Below, piece after piece: positions 48,862-58,859 of a DNA stretch of 64,000 nt. The stretch covers positions 924,658-988,657 of the forward strand of contig MJCC01000005.1 of the NCBI GenBank assembly GCA_001766655.1, written 5' to 3'. The notes beneath the pieces are model-generated. The model made no database searches. It had not been told where the DNA came from and was given only the letters and a program-made list of their open reading frames with translations. The stretch's first letter is position 1, and the number at the start of each line of letters is the position of its first letter. Source of the DNA: Phytomonas francai (lineage: Eukaryota > Euglenozoa > Kinetoplastea > Trypanosomatida > Trypanosomatidae). Position numbers and translations under genes: made by a program.

Positions 48862-50157
48862 TTAGTGTTCAGCATGATTCAATTTTATAATGAAGTCCTG
48901 TATCAAGTGAAATACACCTTGACCAATGGCCATACCCAAGCCCACGCGTATGGAGCCCCATCCGATATTTAGGCGACTACTCGACCATTGGCATGCAGCC
49001 ACGGGGTGATGAAGGTTAGCCCAAGACAAAATCCACTCCCTCAGAGTGGAGAATCGATTCCCAGCAAGGTGTGGCGGCACCGATGTGGACTTCGGGGAAG
49101 AACAATGCACAGCTGAAACCACGCTGCCATCGTGTCCTACCCTCCTACAATTTGGCGAAGCATGCTTTTCGACGTAGCTCTCGCCATTACGATAGACATA
49201 AAGGAGCTGTCTTAAAAGAGAACGGTGAAGCATAGTGTATTTGAGCGGGACGGCGCGAGGTGGGGTCCCGTAGACAACGGAGCGCACATAGTTAAAGGGT
49301 GAAGAAACGATCGAGGCTAAGGTAGCCGCTATCATATTTGAAATAAAAGCAGTCTCAGTACGCTTTGGGGGATCCTCCTCCTTTTCTACACACAACAGTT
49401 TCTTGCCCCCTGTGTCTCTACATGTTGCAGGGTGAGCGGAGGCCGCAACCTGCGAGGTCTTCCCTTTACTCACTGAAACCTCCTTCCCTGTGCTTTCATG
49501 AGGCAACGGATGAAAACCAAAGATCCCATTAAGGTATCGATCATTCAATTTTTTCCAGATATTAATAGCCCGCGTCGTTTCATAAACCACTCCAAATACA
49601 CTATCGCGGGTGATGGTCGAAACACAACCACGAAAAAAGAAAAAAACGCCACCCTCTCGATACATGTGCCAAGCTGTTCTAAAGAAAGAGGAGCGCTTCG
49701 AGTCCAAGCTCCACATGCGGAACTTTATTGCCTGCAACACGTTCAACGTGAAACCGCTTATGGAACCCGCCGCTAGTCCGATCATGAATGAGTTAAGACG
49801 GGGTGATTCGTTAGCATGGAAAAAGCTTGGTAAGTAACGTCTAATATACACTACAAAGGTATCCTGCCAAAACATATAGGAAGTGCTGACAAGAGTTCGA
49901 TATACCGCGGCATTAAGAAAGCTTTGAAACGGGCGTTGAAAATTCCTCCTGTCTATGAACCTTTTACGCCGATGCTGTACTCGTATGTACAGGGCACGGT
50001 CTATTGGGTTGAATAAGATTGCCTGAGTCGCACCACTAGCAAGAGCTGGAAAGGCAGAAAGAAAAACATCATTTTTTGTGCTCTCTTTTAAGAAAGCAAT
50101 AAAACCTACTGTATTTGTGTTAGAAGAAGCTTCCTTTTCCGTCGATGTTTTTAACAT
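48862..50157 (-). CDS. Divergent mitochondrial carrier family protein, 431 aa
   Basis: Three carrier-like repeats are recognisable: GATQAILFNPIDRALYIRVQ (first, near residue 40), GSISGFTLNVLQAIKFRMW followed by YREGGVFFFFRGCVSTITRDSVFGVVYE (second) and NMIAATLASIVSSPFNYVRSVVYG (third), with amphipathic helices between. Only the first repeat keeps the Px[DE]xx[KR] matrix signature in recognisable form; the second lacks the proline and the third has PFNYVR. A hydrophilic insertion of about 60 residues rich in Lys, Ser and Thr lies before repeat three, and another before the last helix. Inner mitochondrial membrane is expected, but the weak signatures make outer-membrane or other-organelle members of the superfamily possible. 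Substrate cannot be read. The first ATG in frame is 50157-50155; the frame opens at TTG. Confidence 0.8.
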   Translation of the reverse strand: MLKTSTEKEASSNTNTVGFIAFLKESTKNDVFLSAFPALASGATQAILFNPIDRALYIRVQHRRKRFIDRRNFQRPFQSFLNAAVYRTLVSTSYMFWQDTFVVYIRRYLPSFFHANESPRLNSFMIGLAAGSISGFTLNVLQAIKFRMWSLDSKRSSFFRTAWHMYREGGVFFFFRGCVSTITRDSVFGVVYETTRAINIWKKLNDRYLNGIFGFHPLPHESTGKEVSVSKGKTSQVAASAHPATCRDTGGKKLLCVEKEEDPPKRTETAFISNMIAATLASIVSSPFNYVRSVVYGTPPRAVPLKYTMLHRSLLRQLLYVYRNGESYVEKHASPNCRRVGHDGSVVSAVHCSSPKSTSVPPHLAGNRFSTLREWILSWANLHHPVAACQWSSSRLNIGWGSIRVGLGMAIGQGVFHLIQDFIIKLNHAEH

Positions 50158-50712
50158 ATATTGAAAGGAGTATTGCAAGTCAAAATACTAACTAAGACGT
50201 TTTCTGCATGAGCTCAAACTAAGCGAAAAAAGGGAAAAATGAAAAGCAAGGCAATCGGTTTAACGCCACATTTTAGAAGAAAAAGATGAACTTTCAGTAA
50301 TTTTTCCCATTATTGTTGTCCCTTTTGAATTCGCTACACACTGCAGCCCATTGACTTTCTCGCTCCCACTCTCATTAGGGAGAAAGCATGTACCTTACTA
50401 TTATTCCGTTTATTTGCTTAACAACAGATCCACACATCTATGGAGAAGGATTTGGTATAGATACGTAGAAAAACAAAAGCTACTGGAGAAGCAGTGTCAA
50501 AATTGGATTCAATACCATCCCATCTAAAAGTGAAATATAAATTATATTTTACTGAGACTAAAGGAAAGGAAGCTTTCCCACTCTAGTATTTTCCTCGAGT
50601 TTTCTTCCTAATACAATATTTATTGTCACCCTTTAGTTTTCTCTTTTCCTATTGACTTCTCTGCTTTTAAGATAAAATTTGTCCTCTCTAGAGTTTCCCC
50701 CTTTCCTACCCT
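50158..50712. other. Spacer, 555 bp
   Basis: AT-rich. The minus frame 50633-50911 overlaps the end of the API5-like gene in another frame and is a shadow. No gene seen. Confidence 0.55.
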
Positions 50713-52350
50713 CTATTGACGAGAGCGTATTCTGCCCCCGTTGGATGAGCTGCGGCCCATTTGCATTCGCTGCCGCTTTTGAGAACCTTTGCGCAGACTT
50801 AGAGGGGTAGAAGCCGACGCAGCGGTACCAGGAGGTGGCGGAAGCGCCGTGCCGCTGCCGCCCGTCGGTCTTGCGTGTTTTAACACCGGAAGACTTTGTC
50901 CTTTGGCCCAACTTTCCTTGAGTTCAATCAGGGGCAAATGCTTAGAGGAGGTGCTACCCGAAATGACGCAGATGTTATGCAAACATGCTAACATCTCGGC
51001 ATCAATATCTTTGGCCTCCCTCCTCATCACCAACTTCTTCACTGAAAAGAGCACCTGATTTTCTAGCGATGTCACTGACTTCATAAGGTTGAACATAGCT
51101 GCGTTAAAAGTCTCTTCGTGTAATCTCTGAAGGACCTCCCTGGGTTTTTTGCGTGCGATCTCGACCATGGCAAACAACATAGCTTCTAGTGTGGAGATGT
51201 TTTCAGGTAGCGATGTACCGTCGGTACCCAGCAAGCGCGTCAAATTATCAAATATAAATGAAATGAACTTTTCAGGTACCTCGGATCCAGCCAACCGCGC
51301 GCTCAAGAGCACAACACGTGCACTTAAATATCCGTGCTCACTCTCACCTTCAATTTCATGGTCGAGAAGCCCAACAGCCTCCAAGGCAGGGATCAAATCG
51401 AGCCCATGACTTTGATCCTTCACCTGCACAAAACGGCCGAGAATAACGACCGCCTCGAGTTGACGATCGTTGTCGAGTTTATGGTTAGACAAGTACGACT
51501 TTAAAAGAAAATTACCGCCTCCTTTAGCGACAATGATAGGCAAGTGCGCAGCCATACGGGCCAGTTGTGCGAACTCACGCACATCCACAACGTCGAAAAT
51601 GCGTAGGATTAGATGATACACAAGCTCTTGTACTTCCTCCGTCCACTGAGATTTCAACGAGATCGCGCGTGAAAGTCGGTTGAGGACAGTAAGTGCCATG
51701 TGCCGCTCCTTCAAAAGCTGCTCCTCCTCGTCATCCTCACGATCGTCGCTAAGCCAGTGCATAAGCTTGGTCACGACTGGGCGGAACGCACTTTCCGTAA
51801 GATCATCCAGAGACTTGCGTGCGGCTTGGCGCACTGGCTCTGGGAAAGCCTCCTTGTCAATTATTACCTGCATGAGAATATCTGCGCCTTCACGAGAGAG
51901 GTATTCCCACTGCTTTTCCAGCATCGAAACAGGACCGAGACCGCTGAAGCACTGCAAGGCAGCCACCAGCAGCTGTGGCGTATTTTCATCACCAGCGATA
52001 ATTTTTATGAGCGATGTGACAATCTTTTTGAGCGCATTATTGTCACGAATATGCATCACGTACTTGGCGATCAATTCTAAGAAACGTACGCGCAGAAAGA
52101 TGGCAATTTGTGGATTTTCAGCGGCTTGCACAAGGCTCATCAGAGCTCCAAGATGGTTATTAATTTTCGTTGTGTCTCCTTCCACTGCTTCCTGTAGTTG
52201 CGCAAAGATTGCTGTGGGGTTATCTCCGTTAGCCAATGCAGTCTCAGTTGGTGATGGAACATCCGTTACGATATCAGATGCTTCTACATGCTCAGGAGGG
52301 GCATCAGCTCCTGCATCAATTTTGGTTAGCGTCCTCTTTTTTGGTGGCAT
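50713..52350 (-). CDS. API5-like HEAT-repeat protein, 545 aa
   Basis: A long all-helical protein: HEAT/ARM-like repeats run from about residue 30 to 470 (for example FLRVRFLELIAKYVM, NALKKIVTSLIKIIAGDE and EPVRQAARKSLDDLTESAF), including an acidic loop DDREDDEEEQ. The segment STLEAMLFAMVEIARKKPREVL matches the API5/AAC11 'sYvEclLysfhqlgrklPdfL' helix pair, and the tail is Pro/Ser-rich and ends with basic residues (QKRQRMQM onward), a likely nuclear localisation signal as in API5. API5 proteins are nuclear factors with anti-death and mRNA-related roles in animals; in protists the role is undefined. The first ATG is 52350-52348; the frame itself opens at TTG. HEAT architecture is certain, the API5 name less so. 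Confidence 0.72.
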   Translation of the reverse strand: MPPKKRTLTKIDAGADAPPEHVEASDIVTDVPSPTETALANGDNPTAIFAQLQEAVEGDTTKINNHLGALMSLVQAAENPQIAIFLRVRFLELIAKYVMHIRDNNALKKIVTSLIKIIAGDENTPQLLVAALQCFSGLGPVSMLEKQWEYLSREGADILMQVIIDKEAFPEPVRQAARKSLDDLTESAFRPVVTKLMHWLSDDREDDEEEQLLKERHMALTVLNRLSRAISLKSQWTEEVQELVYHLILRIFDVVDVREFAQLARMAAHLPIIVAKGGGNFLLKSYLSNHKLDNDRQLEAVVILGRFVQVKDQSHGLDLIPALEAVGLLDHEIEGESEHGYLSARVVLLSARLAGSEVPEKFISFIFDNLTRLLGTDGTSLPENISTLEAMLFAMVEIARKKPREVLQRLHEETFNAAMFNLMKSVTSLENQVLFSVKKLVMRREAKDIDAEMLACLHNICVISGSTSSKHLPLIELKESWAKGQSLPVLKHARPTGGSGTALPPPPGTAASASTPLSLRKGSQKRQRMQMGRSSSNGGRIRSRQ

Positions 52351-52861
52351 AGGCACAGACAAAAAAACAGCAAATACTTCCTTTTATTTAATGCGCGAAC
52401 AGGTCGAGGTCAAAATCTATAGTATCTAGGATATAAACCGTCTGTATACCACAACGATACTCCTTTTATTTACTAAATATCGAGTATATATTGAAGGTAT
52501 AATCCCAAATCCGCGATAAAAAATTCACGTTTAATTTTTAAAAAAAAACTCTTTTATTCTTTTTTTTATTTAGAAACATGGAGAGGGGAGTAAAACGAGA
52601 AAAAGAAAAAGAATAAAAAAGATCATTTTGTAGAGTTTTGCCTCTTGATCCTCTCCCTCTCGCTGCTGTTAATGGGCGCAGATAGAAACAGCCAATATGA
52701 TTACCACCCCACCGTTTCAAACCCAATGACAGGAATCTACGCCATTGGGCGGATATGTCGGTTTAGATCCACGGACTTCTCCTTGAGTGTGGTCGATAAG
52801 ATACATTATTTGAAATGTATTTAAAACAGAACTGTCTAGGATCTTAGCAGGAATACACAGT
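52351..52861. other. Spacer, 511 bp
   Basis: AT-rich with A8 and T9 stretches around 52,540-52,570. The minus frame 52538-52726 starts without an ATG and lies in purine-rich sequence. No gene seen. Confidence 0.55.
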
Positions 52862-54916
52862 TCATTTTGAAAGCAACTGTAGTAAGCTGTAGACATCTTT
52901 GATGGAACGAACCAGTGCCTCTGTAAACTCTGCTGCAGAGCTTCGGGGACTATAAAGGTTCTTCCAGGTCGATATCATTAACACTAAAGCATCACCAACA
53001 CATGTGTACGATACTCCATAGCCCTCCTTTCGTGGCGCCACTAAGGCCGGTGTCGCCGCGAGGGAGCTACACTCCGTCATAAAAAGTTTGGGTTCACAGA
53101 AGGTAGCGTAGACATCACACAAAAACAACTGCGGTGCACGGCCGTACAAGCGATGCGATATGGTATTTAAGGCAAACAGATGATTATGGATGCCATTGCC
53201 AAGCATAACAAGCCTAACCGCCTCTTGATACTCCTTCGCAGCTTGCAAGCACAGTTTTGCCGTTGAGGCTGAGAAGTTTGTAACACCATCTAACGTATCG
53301 GCCATGGAAGCGATAGTGAAATCTTGACTAGATTGTGTAGCAGTGTAAATGTAATCTGTGCGCCCGCGGCGGAACATGCCCAAATACAGCGGCTGCATAG
53401 AAGAGACTGTGCTCCGATACAATCGCCACCAGGCTAATTGAAGAGAAAGATGAAAAAGTGCATCCATGGTAAGACCTTTATGGGTTAAAGCAAGTGATGA
53501 CTTTGTAGGCAGGTTGTCTACGACATCAGCATGAAGATCTAATTGATTAGCCTCGTGCTCAAGACGGCTGCGTGCTTTTGAAGCAACTTGCTCAAGATCC
53601 GCTGGAATCCGCCAACTCAGTTGCTGGATTGGCTCACTGGGTGCTAAATCTGGATTAATTGTCGATGTTCTACGATTGTTCTGCGCACATTGTCTTTGGA
53701 CATCGGTGATATATCGCTGGACAGTGGCGCCGTCACTCCAGCTTTCCTCATAACTCACACACAAGGATCCGTCGTATGCTACGTTAACAGAGAAGCTTTT
53801 ATCCCACCAACGGTTAATGCTCTTAGACATCTGCAACTTTGCGGCCTTTTGTGGAGCCAGCGTGAAATCGCCGTTTCCATCTTTCATCTCATCATCCAAA
53901 TTTAAAACGAACATACTGCTGTCTATTTGCTCTAAATTTCTTGTGTTAACCACATCACGAAGCAACATGTTCCGCACGACGCTCCACTCGCTCCGTGGCA
54001 GTGACGTGAAAACACCCACATCGACCCGTGCAGGGAATACGTTTAACGCCACAATCGCCTTCAGTCGTGCATAAATCTCCTCCTCCGGGAGTGGGTCACA
54101 TTCCTCAGTTGCGACCGTGACGCTGAACTGGTGACCTCGATACTGCACAATGATGTGTGGCATGAAGCCGACAGCACGGATTTCGTCTTGCAACACACCA
54201 GGGACCCGCGTGCTATTGAAGAGGTTGTCACTCTGCGATAGGTCTAGAGGAAACGCATGATGATTCGAGATGGATGTCATAAAAGGCGCGCTGAAGTGCT
54301 CCGGACACAGTGCAACGGTTCGATCAAACCAATCCTGATGATAGTAGGCGTCCTCGGTATCACCTACATAAAAAATATCCGGCCGAAGGGTGTTATTGAG
54401 ATAGCATTTGTAAAAGATCACACTCTGTGTAATCCAATATGTTGCTCGGATCAACATGTCATTCATATTTTCCTGTGGTCGCACAAAGATGCACGTGTGG
54501 TGGAGAATTGGGAGTGGATCGCGCTTCTTGAGCTTATGCTCAAATAGATCTGAAGAAATGTAAGAGGTGTGCTTGTTGGCTCGATCTGTGCGCACCAGCT
54601 CCTCTTGTAGCCTACGCCCCTCCTTAAACTCAAAGCCCTTGACCAATTTCATCATTTTCTCGTACTGTGTGAGTGGTAATAACACCCTCATCGCTGCAGC
54701 ATACCTGTGAAGCGTCCCGCTGAGAGGCGGAATGGGGAGCCGTGGAAGACTGCATTGGAAATGTCTCGTAGGAATAATAGAGTGTAAATGCGCAGCTGAC
54801 CCTATGTTTGCAACAGTAGCCTTATTTTTTAACACCGTCCAGTTGCCTTTACTAAAGACAGAATCAAAAGAACTTAAGACCGAGCTCTTGGCGTGTCTCC
54901 AATATGTGTGGTGCAT
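52862..54916 (-). CDS. Carnitine/choline acyltransferase family protein without the catalytic histidine, 684 aa
   Basis: Homology is clear: the N-terminal LPRLPIPPLSGTLHRY block, INRWWDKSFSVNVAYDGSLCVSYEESWSDG, GRTD near residue 520, GNGIHNHLFAL and a GYGVSYTCVGDALVL end, all in family order, and closest in style to CPT2. The catalytic motif of the family is E-H-[SA]; here the residue is Glu391 (codon GAA), so H is replaced by E, not a one-base change. Other key spots have also drifted: GRTE to GRTD, the Arg after it to Tyr, DRHL to HNHL, and the STS motif to MTE. The fold is otherwise complete and there is no frameshift, so this is probably a maintained pseudoenzyme or has a new role. The first 60 residues suit a mitochondrial presequence. 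The ATG at 54916-54914 follows a GTG frame opening. Confidence 0.88.
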   Translation of the reverse strand: MHHTYWRHAKSSVLSSFDSVFSKGNWTVLKNKATVANIGSAAHLHSIIPTRHFQCSLPRLPIPPLSGTLHRYAAAMRVLLPLTQYEKMMKLVKGFEFKEGRRLQEELVRTDRANKHTSYISSDLFEHKLKKRDPLPILHHTCIFVRPQENMNDMLIRATYWITQSVIFYKCYLNNTLRPDIFYVGDTEDAYYHQDWFDRTVALCPEHFSAPFMTSISNHHAFPLDLSQSDNLFNSTRVPGVLQDEIRAVGFMPHIIVQYRGHQFSVTVATEECDPLPEEEIYARLKAIVALNVFPARVDVGVFTSLPRSEWSVVRNMLLRDVVNTRNLEQIDSSMFVLNLDDEMKDGNGDFTLAPQKAAKLQMSKSINRWWDKSFSVNVAYDGSLCVSYEESWSDGATVQRYITDVQRQCAQNNRRTSTINPDLAPSEPIQQLSWRIPADLEQVASKARSRLEHEANQLDLHADVVDNLPTKSSLALTHKGLTMDALFHLSLQLAWWRLYRSTVSSMQPLYLGMFRRGRTDYIYTATQSSQDFTIASMADTLDGVTNFSASTAKLCLQAAKEYQEAVRLVMLGNGIHNHLFALNTISHRLYGRAPQLFLCDVYATFCEPKLFMTECSSLAATPALVAPRKEGYGVSYTCVGDALVLMISTWKNLYSPRSSAAEFTEALVRSIKDVYSLLQLLSK

Positions 54917-55246
54917 TGACACAAGCACACTATTGCAATTCGGTCACCAATGTCTTCGAGCTGAACAGCCAACACTCACTATTTGTATCAAAACGAAAGA
55001 AAAATGACAGGAAAAAAGCAATGCCGGTCGCGAGAAAGCTCACTCTCTTTCCTCTCGTCTCTCCCACCACTCCAAAAAAAAAAAGCTTTTCTAAAAGAAA
55101 CAGTTGAAGACTTAAAAATGGGAAAACATGAGAATGAAATTCATTCAAGCCCTTTCACTTGAAATGTATCGACGATAAAATTACTTTCCAAAAAAGGAGA
55201 AAAAAAAAACTACACCACTAAAGTGATTCAAGCCATGTCTCATTGC
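54917..55246. other. Spacer, 330 bp
   Basis: A-rich on the plus strand near 55,073-55,110 and 55,200-55,210, giving long T/C tracts in the sense strand for trans-splicing of the acyltransferase-like gene. No gene seen. Confidence 0.55.
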
Positions 55247-56227
55247 TTATAAAGGCCGTATTGTGACAACCGCACGGCTCAGTTTGGACTCCTCAATAGT
55301 CTGTGTGCGCATCGAGTTTTCAAGCCTATACGGTGGTATACTGCGCACAACTAATACAAAGCGTTCCAAATCAGGCTGAAAATTATGCGCCAGGTAGTAA
55401 ACATCCTCTACTGTGTGACGAGATGGGTTAACCTTGAACTCTCTTCGTTCACCCAGTGTATTGAGTATACAAATAAAAGAAGCGTCCTCGCTCGGCTCAA
55501 AGTGAAAACTTCTGGAGGCATCAAGCCTCGGTTGCTCTCCAGTTGTAGAGAGCTCTCTCTCTTCTGCTCTAAGGCGATGGCCTTCACCCTTGAAAGCGGT
55601 GCACGAGACTGGTTTGTAATCCAACTCGAGGCGGTCTAGTAAAGTGACATTGAGCTCGCAATCCGGATACTGAGACACCAACGATGAAGGAATGTAGCCT
55701 TGCTGCATTGCCTCTAAAAACTCCTTCCCCTCAGGACTGTCCATCGTTATGAACATCCCATTATCCATAGAAATGCCATTGCGGTAAAGCGTTATAGAAA
55801 CATCACGTTGTTGACGTAATGTGGAAGCAATGTAGGGGCTAGGGTGTTCTGTGTGGCCAAGCCGTCTACCGCGACCGTAGAAAGCATTCTGAGGGACTCT
55901 CTCTAAATCTTTATCGATACCTATGCGCCCCGCTTGACTAAAAAGGCTCTCCAGCACCCTCTCAATATCATCGGAACCACTAGGAACTGTTGCGTTTGTT
56001 TCGCACGCATTTTTTTGCTCGGCTGGCCCGTGGACACCACCTCTTACAGGATAGCCCTCAGTGTTGGTACGTTCATTGGAAATTTCAACAGCAGAGCCTT
56101 CAGCCTCCTTCAAAGAAGACTCTAAGTTCCAGTTGTGCTTCCCAAGCATCCCATATGCTTCTGCTGCAGATAGTTGTGGAAAGAGGCTCTGAAGATGCTT
56201 GATGGAATTTAATTGAGTATCATTCAT
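55247..56227 (-). CDS. UBA-SEP-UBX adaptor (p47/Shp1-like), 326 aa
   Basis: Three modules in the p47/Shp1 order: a UBA-like helical part (residues 8-45, SLFPQLSAAEAYGMLGKHNW and the ensuing helix), an SEP domain (about 140-205, ITLYRNGISMDNGMFITMDS and following helix, VSQYPDCELNVTLLDRLELDY) and a C-terminal UBX domain (about 247-326, CILNTLGERREFKVNPSRHTV and RFVLVVRSIPPYRLEN). The UBX part carries a loop SIPPY, where the FPR p97-binding tripeptide normally lies as 'R-x-FPR/F-P'; here it is IPP, so p97 binding through this loop may be weak. Role: adaptor of the p97/VCP (Cdc48) ATPase in membrane fusion or ubiquitin handling. ATG at 56227-56225, complete. Confidence 0.92.
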   Translation of the reverse strand: MNDTQLNSIKHLQSLFPQLSAAEAYGMLGKHNWNLESSLKEAEGSAVEISNERTNTEGYPVRGGVHGPAEQKNACETNATVPSGSDDIERVLESLFSQAGRIGIDKDLERVPQNAFYGRGRRLGHTEHPSPYIASTLRQQRDVSITLYRNGISMDNGMFITMDSPEGKEFLEAMQQGYIPSSLVSQYPDCELNVTLLDRLELDYKPVSCTAFKGEGHRLRAEERELSTTGEQPRLDASRSFHFEPSEDASFICILNTLGERREFKVNPSRHTVEDVYYLAHNFQPDLERFVLVVRSIPPYRLENSMRTQTIEESKLSRAVVTIRPL

Positions 56228-58859
56228 TGTTATGTAACGAGAGATTTAAAAAGTCAGTATAGTTATCTGGAAAACGAGATGATTAGTAGGGCTAATGGTT
56301 TAGGAAAATGACTACTCTTTTTAAAAGCGAACTCCTAAAATAAAATCAGGTGATTTAAAGAAAACATTATGGGAGATAAATTATGCATCAAAAAAAGAAC
56401 CAAGCATCATACTTGTTCATTTGTAATATTCTGAAACCATGGGACCATAATGTTCGTTTGACAGTTTTAAAAATGCACAACTTCACTACAAGAATAAAGA
56501 TGACTATGCACATGACTAATAATAATAATAATTTTAGATTGTCTTTGTACACGCTTTGTGCTTATTTGCAATAGCTTATTAGATTAAATAGAAACATTAT
56601 TCATGATGTGTATGAAAAATGACGCATGTTTTACTTGCCCTATCGACCATACATACATATATATATATATATATGAAAGATTGCTGTACTCTAACAGTCA
56701 TACAGCGATACGCATGATAACTAACTAATTGAGAAAAAGAAACTTGTAAGGGTCAAAATAGTATCTCAAGAAACGTACCTCTCCCTTTCGATTTCGGCAT
56801 TTTTTTTCATAAGAAAATAATCGCATTGCATTGTAAACTGTGACTGTGAGTAATGAAGCAGTGGTGTTTGTCAGTAACAATGAATATGTCAAAGGTGAAA
56901 ATCAGAATACACAAACTGCAAACCCAACGATTTTCCGGTTTAAGAAAAAAATCTAAAGTCAGAAGGTGAAAATATGTGAAGATATCAAAATTCAGTATTT
57001 GCACATGAGTTTAGCACTCATCCAACAATATTGTTTACATAGCTGTTAGAGTGCCCATCTTAAAAATAATGAGTCTGAGTCTAGCATATTTATTGTGACA
57101 TGTGCAAAAAAGGAACGTATCGCATGGATATGTCTAACGAGTTAAATTACCTTTGAACAATAAGATGTGAGAAAAATACCTGTGGAATGTTTCTCATTCT
57201 AGTGAACAAATAGATGAGTACATAAAAAAGGGAAAAATTGATAGGAAATTTAAGAAGCGAGTTGTCAGTCTATAAGAATACCGAAATTACATGGCTTCTT
57301 GAATAAGTTCAATTATCGAAGAATAAATGTGTAAAAACACTTCTCTCAGATAACCTCAATATGTATAGAATCAACGGCTTTTTAAGGCGGTATATGTACA
57401 GCAAATTTTATCAGAAAAGCATGCTATCCAGTCCTTTTCTAGAACACCATGCGGTGCTGGCAGAGTGCTTTTTAGCCTACCGAAACTCTTAAAAATGGCT
57501 CACTTTAAGACAAACTGAACAACCTACTTGCTGGCCCCGTACCCCACCCCACCCGAAGCGCATCAAGAACAGAACTGATCTATAAGAACAAATGAGCAGT
57601 GCTATACGTGCCAAAAGTATTCGATTATGTAGTGCTCACCACCTAGTTGCCCTTTGTAAACGCATTGTCTTGTATCCTCCACTGCAATCTTGGTGGCCAA
57701 AAACACTACCAGTCGGTTGCACACGCAAATAAACTCCAAATATTCAGCCTTACCTTGTAAAATTAATAGTCCAAGATACCAAAGTGAGGCTACCGTAGTA
57801 CGACATCAACGCTGTTGAAGTTGTCGATATTCTAGAAATTTCGACAAATTACAATCTTTTTAATAAATTCTAAGGGTAGAAAGATAAATGTCAATGCGGA
57901 AATGATGAAGAAAAATGATAAGTTCGAGTTTGCGTGGATTTGTCAAATGCACCTTGTACTGTTTGAACTACGATGCAACAAGCATATGTACATTCAATCA
58001 TATGTGCTTTTTTCAGTTTTATACAGTAAAATATAATGAAGCACTTGATTTTTTCTGTAAATATAATAATCTGTTAGTTCTGAGGTATTCGGAAATAAAG
58101 CTATCACAGGAACATGTAAAGCAAGAGCTTGTTGAGTCGTAAAAAGAAATATATCTTTTAAAAAGAGTAACAAAAGTTGGATTTCCCCTCCACAGAAAGA
58201 TTGCTATAAAGAACGAAAATTTTCCCCAAAGCAATATATGCTCGTATACAAATAATATGAGAAAAAAACGAAAGATAAATAAACTCTATTCTTATATCCA
58301 AAACTTTTCCTTCAAGATAATGTTTCACGTTTGAAGTCCAACGAACAATGGTGAAAACATGTCTAATCACCATAAACGGGTTTCGTAACCCGTTTGAAGA
58401 AACCAATAAAAAAAGCATCTACAATATATAAATATAGCAATATATATAGATCATAAGAAAATAGACAATTCAAACACCGATAAAAGGAAATGAAAAAGTG
58501 AAACCTGGCAAACGTTTGCTTTACATATAAAAAAGAGTTTAATATACCTTCTAATTTGCTTTGTAAAAACAAAAAATGAGTCAAAATAAAAATACGATAC
58601 GCTTTTTTAGCAACATCAAAAGAAAAAGAGATAAATATGTAAGTGGTGGCTAGAACTTCATTCCTACGATAAAGACAAGGATATGATATGAGTAATAATT
58701 ACGGGATAGAAATTCAAAAAATTGTAGCAGCAAGAGATGCGTCGATAGTAATTTAAGCGTGTATTGAAAATTAACATAAATGAACCAATTTCGCGATGAT
58801 TCTCATTATGTAATAAACAATAAAAAAGCATCTATAGGAGCAAATCTAATTTTTAAAAA
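56228..58859. other. 2.6-kb AT-rich spacer, longest between genes
   Basis: No convincing gene on either strand. It contains TA runs near 56,652-56,675, an AAT repeat near 56,517-56,531 and a GC-raised short part at about 57,420-57,720 with no open frame of note. The frames at 57915-58142 (plus) and 58019-58584 (minus) are AT-rich translations. It could host non-coding RNA or long UTRs. Confidence 0.5.

Noticed and set aside
57915..58142. Plus-strand 75-codon frame in the 56-59 kb spacer
   Set aside because: No codon bias, wrong direction, no recognised motif.
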